Positions 8,777-15,716 of a stretch of DNA of 64,000 nt are shown piece after piece. A program made the translations under genes and the position numbers. The notes under the pieces were generated by a model. That model saw only the letters and a list, made by a program, of their open reading frames with translations, did not search any database and was not told where the DNA came from. The stretch lies in the NCBI GenBank assembly GCA_002238725.1, contig MPMX01000020.1:1-64000 (forward strand), given 5' to 3'. Origin of the DNA: Rhodospirillaceae bacterium bin65. Lineage in GTDB: Bacteria; Pseudomonadota; Alphaproteobacteria; Bin65. The stretch's first letter is position 1, and each line of letters opens with the position of its first letter.

Positions 8777-9556
8777 ATGGCAGGGCCGGCAGCCAAATCC
8801 GTCAGGAAGCGTGTGGACCAGTTGCTTGTGGATCGTGGCCTGGCCGATTCCCGCAACAAGGCGCAGGCGCTGGTTATGGCCGGGCTGGTGTTCCACGGCG
8901 AGCGGCGGATCGACAAGCCGGGCGCGGCCGTGCCGGACGACGGTGCGCTGGCGGTGCGCGGGCGCGATCATCCCTGGGTCTCGCGCGGCGGCTTGAAGCT
9001 GGCCCACGGCATCGCGCGGTTCGGCGTCGATCCGGCAAGGCGGACCTGCCTCGATATCGGCGCCTCGACCGGCGGTTTTACCGATGTCCTGCTCCATCAC
9101 GGCGCGGCGAAGGTCTACGCCGTCGACGTCGGCCACGGCCAGCTCGCCTGGAAGCTGCGCAACGATCCGCGCGTGACCGTACTGGAAAAAACCAACGCCC
9201 GGCATCTGAGCCGCGATCTGGTCCCGGATCCGCCCGGCGCCATCGTCTGCGACGCCAGCTTCATCGGGCTGGAGACCGTGCTGCCCGCCGGCCTGGCGCT
9301 GGCTGCACCCGGCGCCTGGCTGATCGCCCTGATCAAGCCGCAATTCCAGGCTGGGCGCGAGCAGGTCGGCAAGGGCGGCGTGGTGCGCGACCCGGCGGTC
9401 CATGAAGCGGTCTGTCTTGAGGTGCGGACCTGGCTGGGCGCGCAACCCGGATGGACGGTGCGCGGGATCGCGGAAAGCCCCGTCACCGGGCCGGAAGGCA
9501 ACCGGGAGTTCCTGATCTGTGCGGACTTTCGGGCCGAAGCGGCCGATAGCGCATGA
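8777..9556 (+). CDS. tlyA: TlyA family rRNA (cytidine-2'-O)-methyltransferase / putative hemolysin
   Basis: A 259-residue protein with an N-terminal S4 RNA-binding domain (about 8-70, KRVDQLLVDRGLADSRNKAQ) and a FtsJ-like Rossmann methyltransferase domain (DIGASTGGFTDVLLHHGA, SAM-binding; AVDVGHGQLAWKLR; KPQFQAGREQVGKGG). The family 2'-O-methylates cytidines in 16S and 23S rRNA and is often annotated hemolysin. The ATG at 8777 is chosen over an out-of-frame ATG 7 bp earlier. Its stop overlaps the start of the following 23S methyltransferase-like gene (ATGA). In many alphaproteobacteria tlyA follows dxs; here dxs lies 41 kb away, so that order has been broken. Confidence 0.93.
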   Translation: MAGPAAKSVRKRVDQLLVDRGLADSRNKAQALVMAGLVFHGERRIDKPGAAVPDDGALAVRGRDHPWVSRGGLKLAHGIARFGVDPARRTCLDIGASTGGFTDVLLHHGAAKVYAVDVGHGQLAWKLRNDPRVTVLEKTNARHLSRDLVPDPPGAIVCDASFIGLETVLPAGLALAAPGAWLIALIKPQFQAGREQVGKGGVVRDPAVHEAVCLEVRTWLGAQPGWTVRGIAESPVTGPEGNREFLICADFRAEAADSA

Positions 9557-10933
9557 CCGCTTTCCGGGCCGACGTGACCATCGGGAGCATCGGCCGGCGC
9601 GGCGACGGGGTCGCCGCCGTGGCGGGCGGGACCGTCCATGTCCCGGCCACCGCGCCCGGCGACCGCGCGACGGTCGCCCTGACCGAGACCGGCCCCGGCC
9701 GGTTCCGCGGCCGGCTGCTGGACCTCCTGGAAGCCGGACCGGACCGGCGCGAGCCGCCGTGCCGCCATTTCGGCGCATGCGGCGGCTGCGCCCTGCAGCA
9801 TCTGACGCCGGACGCCTACGGCGCGTGGAAGATGGACATGTTGCGCGGCCTCCTCGCCCGCAACGGCCTGGACGGAGCAGTCGTCGAGCCGCTGCACCGC
9901 AGCCCGCCCGGCAGCCGGCGGCGCGCAACCTTCGCCATCCGGCGGCGGCGCGAGGACGCCATCGTCGGCTTCAACGAGCGCCACAGCCATCGCGTCGTCG
10001 ATCTCGCCGCCTGTCCGGTGGTGTTGCCGCAGATCGCGGCGCTGATCGGGCCTTTGCGCGGCTGGGCGGAATCGGCGTTGCGGGCCGGCGACCGGGCCGA
10101 CGCCCATGTCGCCATGACCGACAGCGGCCTCGACCTGACGATCCGCACGTCCGCGCGGCTCGGCGGCGCGGGCAGGGACGCGCTGGTCGCCCTGCTGGCC
10201 CGCGAAGACCTGGCCCGGGTGGCGCGCGCCCATCCGAAGCAGGAGGGCGCCGAGGTGCTGGCCGAAGCCCGGCCGATGCGGGCGGTCCATGGCGACGTGC
10301 CGGTCGCGCTCGCGCCGGGCGCTTTCGCCCAGGCGACCGCGGACGGCGGGGCGGCGCTCACCGGTTTCGTTCTCGAAGCGGCGGACGGCGCGGCGCGGGC
10401 CGCCGACCTGTTCTGCGGCTCGGGCGCCTTCGCGCTGCCGCTGGCGAAGCGGGGCTGCGCCGTCTACGCCGCCGATATCGACAAGGCCGCCATCGCCAAC
10501 CTTGGCGCAGCGGCGCGGCAGGCCCGGCCCCCCCCGCCTCCGGCCGGGGCGCGCCACCCCATGCGCCACGCCCCCCGATACCCACAAGCCCGCCACCCCC
10601 AACCTTGGCGCAGCGGCGCGGCAGGCCGGCCTCCCGGCGCTGCGGGCCGAGGCGCGCAACCTGATGCGCAGGCCGGTCCCGGCGGCCGAGCTGGCCGGGG
10701 CGGATTTCACGGTCTTCGACCCACCGCGGGCCGGGGCGAAAGACCAGGCCGTCGAGATCGCGGCGTCCCGGGCGCCGGTCGTCGTCGCGGTGTCCTGTGA
10801 CCCCGGCACCTTCATGCGCGACGCGCGTATCCTGACCGACAGCGGCTACCGTCTGACCCGCCTGCGGCCGGTCGACCAGTTCACCTGGTCGGCGCATCTG
10901 GAGCTTGCGGCACGCTTCGACTTTGCCGGATGA
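9553..10933 (+). pseudogene. RlmD/TrmA-like 23S rRNA m5U methyltransferase, frame broken by a 103-bp duplication
   Basis: The first frame (9553 onward) encodes an N-terminal TRAM-like region, a 4Fe-4S cysteine set (CRHFGACGGC plus a later AACPVV) and the SAM-binding DLFCGSGAFALPLA, DIDKAAIANLGAAARQA. At 10498-10600 a 103-bp segment intervenes, after which the next frame continues with NLGAAARQAGLPALRAEARN, FDPPRAGAKD and VSCDPGTFMRD (catalytic Cys) to the stop at 10933. Twenty-seven bases (10498-10524 and 10601-10627) are an exact direct repeat, and deleting 103 bp restores one continuous frame of about 425 residues. As sequenced, the product would lack the catalytic cysteine. It may be a real mutation or an assembly error (see findings). 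Start ATG overlaps the tlyA stop. Confidence 0.85.
10498..10627 (+). repeat. 27-bp direct repeat bounding a degraded 103-bp duplication
   Basis: The two exact copies lie at 10498-10524 and 10601-10627. The 76 bases between them (10525-10600) resemble the sequence that follows the second copy (for instance GGCGCGC-ACC--ATGCGC in both) but with many changes towards C. The whole is best read as an imperfect tandem duplication within the methyltransferase gene. Confidence 0.85.
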
Positions 10934-10942
10934 TGCCGGGCG

Positions 10943-11179
10943 ATGGCCGGACATCCCCACAACAGCGATGATGACGGCGCCGAAGAGCGGGCGCCCGAAT
11001 TGGCTGATGCGCGGCTCCGCGCCCGCAGGGTGCTGAAGCTGCTGATCCGCTGCTACCTGTTCGGCGCGGCCGTCACCTTCGTCGTCCTGCTCCTGAGCGC
11101 CGACCGCGGCCTCGGCCAACTGGTGCTCGATACGCTGTTCTGGCCGAGCACGCTGGGCGAATTTGCGACGACATTATAA
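10943..11179 (+). CDS. Small single-pass membrane protein, hypothetical
   Basis: A 78-residue protein: an acidic N-terminus (HNSDDDGAEERAPE), a basic patch (DARLRARRVLKLLIR), one hydrophobic helix (about 34-54, YLFGAAVTFVVLLL) and a short tail. The positive patch before the helix suggests the N-terminus is cytoplasmic. It begins 9 bp after the methyltransferase stop, so it may be the last gene of that unit. No family recognised. Its TAA stop falls exactly where the DNA switches to AT-rich, so its last codons could have been changed by whatever created the island. Confidence 0.6.
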   Translation: MAGHPHNSDDDGAEERAPELADARLRARRVLKLLIRCYLFGAAVTFVVLLLSADRGLGQLVLDTLFWPSTLGEFATTL

Positions 11180-11484
11180 ACAAGAAATCATAGTGTAAGT
11201 CTGTATAACTTTATGAAACTAGATTTTTTCAATCCCGTATTTTTTGTAAAATAAGAAGAAGAAATGGAATAACAATTCGTGTAGATAGACCGCATTTTAT
11301 TTTTGGTAAGTGAGTTTATCAAAACTAAAATACATAATTTTGACATGTTATCTGAAATTTGAATAAATTTTACAGGTCATATATCGAGTGTTTGGACCAA
11401 AATTATTTTGATATTTCTAATCTTTTCAGCTACAAAATAGAGAGAAGTCGAATAAACTATTCTGAAGCAATTAGGTTCATCTTA
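11180..11484. other. AT-rich non-coding stretch at the left of a low-GC island
   Basis: No ORF worth calling. Base composition drops sharply: 11221-11340 contains 30 G/C in 120 bases (25% counted), whereas the genes on either side are strongly GC-rich. The sequence has long A and T runs. It lies 3' of the small membrane protein gene and 3' of the minus-strand TagO-like gene, so it could hold terminators, but no clean hairpin plus T-run was seen. Confidence 0.8.
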
Positions 11485-12141
11485 TTATGGACTTAAGAGC
11501 CAGTTGCATGTCTTTGCTAGGGGCTTTATTGCTTCATTTAAGCCGGTAATATTGAAGATAGCTGCTATTGGACCTCTATTGTAGGGGGTGGTCTGTGCAA
11601 CCAAGCGTGTGTGTTTAGTCCATTTTCGGATTAAAGAAATCGGTCTATGAGCAAATGTGGCCGTCCCTGATGTGCTGTGTGACCAACTTTGACTCTGAGC
11701 GGTTCCCGAGTCTAAACGAATCACTACTTTTTGACTCGATGCATGTCGACCCAATCCTATGAATTCATGCCATAAAATCAAAACTTCAGTCTTATTGTTT
11801 TGACAGCGGAAGATCAATTGTGACTTTCTCCCGAATCGATTCTGTCCTCCTATTGCGTAAGTATAAATGGTTATTATCGGAGTGTCGTCGATGGGATTAG
11901 TTTTTTGAACCGATCGCCAGTGCTCAGGACGTGAAGTAGGTATTTTTGATGCATTTGTTGAAGATAAGCGCCCCGATAGTTTGTCATAACACTTGAGACG
12001 TTGCATTGGTGCGGCGATCCCGGCGCACTTACTCAGGTCTACAGATTTTTCGGCCGATTCAGTGGGCTCGGCAGCTTGAGTCGCAAACGTGTAGGTGTAG
12101 AAAGTAAAAACGGATAGCACGGCGGAGACTAGGGTGCGCAT
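11485..12141 (-). CDS. TagO/VasI-like type VI secretion-associated protein, orphan in AT-rich island
   Basis: The ATG ending at 12141 gives 218 residues beginning with a signal peptide (MRTLVSAVLSVFTFYTYTFA, then TQAAEP); a longer frame to 12282 would put 47 charged residues before it and is less likely. After the signal come CAGIAAPMQRLKCYDKLSG, a motif with two cysteines, and a domain with DDTPIITIYTYA, SQLIFRCQNNKTEVLILW, VVIRLDSGTAQSQSWS, LVAQTTPY and FNITGLNEAIKPLAKTC. These match the order of conserved blocks in VasI/TagO proteins of type VI secretion clusters. No other T6SS gene is in the window. The AT-rich composition differs from all neighbours and marks it as acquired. Periplasmic function is inferred; role without a T6SS is unknown. 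Confidence 0.7.
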   Translation of the reverse strand: MRTLVSAVLSVFTFYTYTFATQAAEPTESAEKSVDLSKCAGIAAPMQRLKCYDKLSGRLSSTNASKIPTSRPEHWRSVQKTNPIDDTPIITIYTYAIGGQNRFGRKSQLIFRCQNNKTEVLILWHEFIGLGRHASSQKVVIRLDSGTAQSQSWSHSTSGTATFAHRPISLIRKWTKHTRLVAQTTPYNRGPIAAIFNITGLNEAIKPLAKTCNWLLSP

Positions 12142-12303
12142 TGTGTTAGGTTCAGATTGTGTAGTGGAAGGTAGGCACGTCGAGAAAACGGGAGACAAGA
12201 ATTGCCAAGACCGTTTGTATCGCAACGCGTTTCTCTCACTGATGTAGAACATTGCATTCTGCATTTGCATTGAGTGACACACAAGCGCGCCATTTGTCGT
12301 CGC

Positions 12304-13677
12304 CTACGCCGTAGCCGCCGCCCTCTGCCCGGCCGGGCCGTCGGCATCGCCGAACAGGGCGGCGAAGCGGCGGCGGGTCCAGCCGCTGGTCGGGCGGCGT
12401 TCGGTGCGTTCGGCGATCAGGGCCCTGGCCCGGGCAGTGCGGCCGGCCCGGATGTTGGCCTCGATCATCATCTGGACGAACAGGTCGCGCTGGGCGTGGC
12501 TGCCGCCGAGCCGCCGCAGGTCGTAGCGCACAGCGCCCAGCAGGTCGGCGGCCCGGCCGTAGTCGCCGGCGCCGTAGGCCGCCCCGGCGTCGCACACCGG
12601 AATCGCGACATCCCGGTAGACCGCCGCTTGGGTTCCGTCAGCTTGCGCCGCTTCCCGGATGCCCGCTCGCAGGGTCGTCAGCGCCGCGCTGTCGCCGGTC
12701 CGGGCAATGGCGATGGCATAGTGGGCATCGACGAAGGCGAGCAGCAGGTCGGTGGCATGATCGGCGCAGTGGCCGGCGACTTCCTGCCAGCGGTCGCCGA
12801 CATCGACGCCTTCCGATTCGAGGCGCCACAACAGGGCGACCGCGTTGGTCAGGTCGAGATAATCGCCCGATTCCTCCTCGCGCACGCCGCGGTCGTAGAG
12901 GTCGAGCACCGCGTCGCAATCGCCGAGTTCGATGTGAAACAGCGCGCGGTGCCACCACAGGTGAAAGCGGAAATTCTGGACCTGGGTCCAGTGCGGCTCC
13001 AGGGCGGACAGCCAGGCGATGCCCTCGGCCTGCCGGCCTTGCATCTCCATGACATGGGCGACGGCATGGGTGCCCCAGGGATCGTCCGGGTTGATCCCGA
13101 CGGCTTCCCGGCCGCGCTGTTCGGCGCGGGCATAGTCGCCGTCCTCCTCCAGTGCGAAGGCATAGCAACCGGCGACGAAGCCATAGTCCGGCACCGTCGG
13201 GTCCCAGGCGTGCATGATCCGCGCCATCGAATCGCGCATGGCCGCCGAATCGCCGCTGTAGAAATGGGTGTAGTGCGCCAGCCGCATGGCGAGAAGGTCG
13301 TGCGGATGGTCGGTCAGGATGCCGTCCCACAGCGCGGTCGCGCCTTTCATGTCGCCTTCGACCCAGCGATCGAGCGCCGCGATATGCGCGGCTTCGCGCT
13401 CGGTGACGGGTCGGGCGGCAGCGGCCTGTTGCGCCGCCGCCAGCGACTTGCGCCCGCTGGCCCAGCGCTTCGCCTCGCTGAACAGCAGCATGAAATAGCC
13501 GCGCAGACAGTGCGCCATCGGCATGTCGGTATCGGCAGCGTAGGCTTCCTTGAGGCGGTCGCCGGTGTCGCGCCGCATGCCGAGATAGCTGCGGACCGTG
13601 CGGTCCCAGGCCTCGGCGGCCTCGGGCGATCCGGCCGTCAGCGCGAGGCCGCGGCTGTCGGGATAGGAATTCGGCAT
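12304..13677 (-). CDS. Tetratricopeptide repeat protein (TTC38-like)
   Basis: A 457-residue soluble protein built of helical pairs typical of TPRs, e.g. MAHCLRGYFMLLF, EREAAHIAALDRWVEGD, ALWDGILTDHPHDLLAMRLAH, GCYAFALEEDGDYARAEQRG and AVAHVMEMQGRQAEGIAWL. The layout and the HAVAHVMEM block resemble the TTC38-like family, whose biochemical role is unknown. The ATG at 13677 has CAGGAGAG upstream, a good ribosome site. The gene ends exactly at the edge of the AT-rich island. The glutathione transferase gene lies 51 bp upstream on the same strand, so the two are probably one transcript. Confidence 0.82.
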   Translation of the reverse strand: MPNSYPDSRGLALTAGSPEAAEAWDRTVRSYLGMRRDTGDRLKEAYAADTDMPMAHCLRGYFMLLFSEAKRWASGRKSLAAAQQAAAARPVTEREAAHIAALDRWVEGDMKGATALWDGILTDHPHDLLAMRLAHYTHFYSGDSAAMRDSMARIMHAWDPTVPDYGFVAGCYAFALEEDGDYARAEQRGREAVGINPDDPWGTHAVAHVMEMQGRQAEGIAWLSALEPHWTQVQNFRFHLWWHRALFHIELGDCDAVLDLYDRGVREEESGDYLDLTNAVALLWRLESEGVDVGDRWQEVAGHCADHATDLLLAFVDAHYAIAIARTGDSAALTTLRAGIREAAQADGTQAAVYRDVAIPVCDAGAAYGAGDYGRAADLLGAVRYDLRRLGGSHAQRDLFVQMMIEANIRAGRTARARALIAERTERRPTSGWTRRRFAALFGDADGPAGQRAAATA

Positions 13678-13728
13678 GCGTGCTCTCCTGACCGGGTTGG
13701 CGCGTAACCGGGTTGGCGTCGACGGCGC

Positions 13729-14349
13729 TCAGGTCAGCGGCAGCATGACATGCTTCTCGAAGGCCGGACGCTTCTCGAGCCGATCCATCCAGTCCGCGAT
13801 ATGCAGCAGTTCGGGCCGTTCGATATGCAGGTTGAGATAGCGCCAGGTCGCCGCGCCGACCGGGATGTCGCCCATGGTGAAGCGGCTGCCGGCGACATAG
13901 TCCCGGTGCGCCAGGGCGGCATCGAGAATCTGGAAGACGTGGCAGCACTCGTTCGCCTTCTCGGCGATCAGCCCCATGTCGCGCTGGTCCGGCGGCGTGC
14001 GCACCAATCCGGCGAACACCGGGATCAGCGGCCCGATGACGGTGGTCTGGAGCCAGTCCATCCACATGTCCGCCGCCGCCCGTTCGGCCAGGTCGGTCGG
14101 CCACAGATCGCCCTCGCTCCATTTGGCGGCGACATAGCGCACGACGGCGTTCGATTCCCAGATCACCGTATCGCCGTCGATCAGGGTCGGAACGCGGCGG
14201 TTGGGGTTGAGCCGGCCATAGCTCTCCGTATCGAGTTGGCCGAACTCGAGCCCGGCGTCGATCCGGTCGAACGGCACGCCCGCTTCCTCGAGCGCCCAGA
14301 TCGCCTTTTGCACGTTGAGCGAATTCTTGCGGCCCCACACCGTAACCAT
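13729..14349 (-). CDS. Glutathione S-transferase family protein
   Basis: A 206-residue cytosolic GST. The N-terminal thioredoxin-like domain has WGRKNSLNVQKAIWALEEAG (candidate Ser/Asn active site), the cis-Pro NRRVPTLIDGD and WESNAVVRYVAAK (glutathione gamma-Glu contact); the helical C-terminal domain follows from about residue 90, with the N-capping motif FTMGDIPVG. Start ATG 14349 is preceded by GGGAGGAG at good spacing, so the longer frame to 14466 is rejected. It is divergent from the flavin-dependent oxidoreductase gene. Substrate unknown. Confidence 0.9.
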   Translation of the reverse strand: MVTVWGRKNSLNVQKAIWALEEAGVPFDRIDAGLEFGQLDTESYGRLNPNRRVPTLIDGDTVIWESNAVVRYVAAKWSEGDLWPTDLAERAAADMWMDWLQTTVIGPLIPVFAGLVRTPPDQRDMGLIAEKANECCHVFQILDAALAHRDYVAGSRFTMGDIPVGAATWRYLNLHIERPELLHIADWMDRLEKRPAFEKHVMLPLT

Positions 14350-14519
14350 GCGGCAAACTCCTCCCTGGAATGACTTTCCTCGCGACGATAGCGCCGCTGC
14401 GGCCGCCGCCCAAGGGAAATACCGACCTGAAATACACGTTTGACCTGCTGCATCGGCACCGGGCATGGTCGGCGGGGATCGCGGTTCGGCGACAACGACT
14501 TGCCCGGGAATCCGGAACC

Positions 14520-15614
14520 TTGGACTTCTGCCTGTTCCACCTGCCGACCTGGCGCAGCGCCTATCCGGTGACGCTGAACCGGTTTTACGAGGAATTGATC
14601 GCTTCGGTGAAGCTGGCCGACGCGCTGGGCTGGCGCTGCTACCGCACGACCGAACATCATTTTCACTATTACGGCGGGGCGGTGCCCAACCCGGCGCTCT
14701 ATCTCACCGCGCTCGCCCGCGAGACCCGGCAGATCCGGCTCGGCACCGCGGTGTCGCTGCTGCCCCTGCGCCACCCCTTGCAGGTGGCCGAAGACCTGGC
14801 CTCCCTCGACCAGTTTTCCGGCGGCCGGGCCGAGATCGGCATCTCCCGCGGGTTCGTGCCGCACGAGTTCGCCGCCTTCGGCGTAACCCGGGAGGACAGC
14901 GCCGAGAAGATGTACGAGGGGCTGGAGGTCATCGAGAAATTCTGGGCCGGCGAACCCTTTGCCCATACCGGCCGGTTCTGGTCGTTCGACCGGGTCGAGC
15001 CCTGGCCGGCGCCGGTGCAGCCGCATCCGTCGGTCTGGGTCGCGGCGTCGAACGACCGCAACAGTTTCGAGGCGGCTGGCCGGCGCGGCTACAACCTGAT
15101 GATGAACCAGTATCCGATGAGCCCGGAAAGCCTGGCGCAGAAGATGGCCTGGTATCGCGACGCGCTGACCGGCGCCGGCCATCCCGATGTCGGCGCCCCG
15201 AATGGCGTTAAGGGGCCGCAGGGCCGCAAGGCCATGGTTGCGCTGCTGACGGTGATCGCCGATACCGAGGAGGAAGCCGTCGCGATCGGCCAGCCGGCGG
15301 TGCAGGAGCATGTCGCCGCCTTCGGCAAGGTTCTGGCCGGCGACACCTGGAACCGGGATTTCGCTGCCAGCGAGGCGGCGCTCACCGGCAGCACCGGGAT
15401 CGAAGACCTGACTACGCTGTTCCGCGAGCGTTGCCTGATGACGACTGCCGAACGGGCGGCAGAAAAGATCGCCGCTTATCGCGAACTCGGCTTCACTGAA
15501 ATCGGCTTCATCGCGCGCTTCACCAGCATAAGCGCCGAACGGGAGCGCGAGACCATCGAGCGGCTGCACCGGGATGTGCTGCCGATGCTCGGCGCGGACG
15601 CCGTAGCGGCCTGA
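14520..15614 (+). CDS. LLM-class flavin-dependent oxidoreductase (luciferase-like monooxygenase)
   Basis: Bacterial luciferase-like TIM-barrel enzyme using reduced FMN or F420. Motifs: LDFCLFHLPTW (first strand), TTEHHF (cofactor region), LGTAVSLLPLRHPLQVAEDLA, LDQFSGGRAEIGISRGFV, RDSAEKMYEGLEVIEKFW and PSVWVAASN. I place the start at TTG 14520, with GGGAA 9 bp upstream, because homologues begin at this first strand; the frame is open back to ATG 14370, but those 50 residues are basic, Pro-rich and unlike the family. Either start gives the same stop. From 14520 the protein is 364 residues. It is divergent from a GST gene. Substrate unknown. Confidence 0.85.
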   Translation: MDFCLFHLPTWRSAYPVTLNRFYEELIASVKLADALGWRCYRTTEHHFHYYGGAVPNPALYLTALARETRQIRLGTAVSLLPLRHPLQVAEDLASLDQFSGGRAEIGISRGFVPHEFAAFGVTREDSAEKMYEGLEVIEKFWAGEPFAHTGRFWSFDRVEPWPAPVQPHPSVWVAASNDRNSFEAAGRRGYNLMMNQYPMSPESLAQKMAWYRDALTGAGHPDVGAPNGVKGPQGRKAMVALLTVIADTEEEAVAIGQPAVQEHVAAFGKVLAGDTWNRDFAASEAALTGSTGIEDLTTLFRERCLMTTAERAAEKIAAYRELGFTEIGFIARFTSISAERERETIERLHRDVLPMLGADAVAA

Positions 15615-15716
15615 TCCTGCGCGCGCCGGCACGGCCGGTCTATTGACGCCCCTGCTTGCGGTTCCTACGCTCGCCTTCACCCAGCCTCCGAGGAGGCTTG
15701 CGAGGAAGGGAAATCC

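Noticed and set aside
11485-12141. Part of a type VI secretion cluster
   Set aside because: Only the TagO/VasI-like gene is present; none of the structural Tss genes is in the window.
14370-14519. ATG 14370 as the LLM oxidoreductase start
   Set aside because: The 50 extra residues do not resemble the family; kept only as an alternative start.
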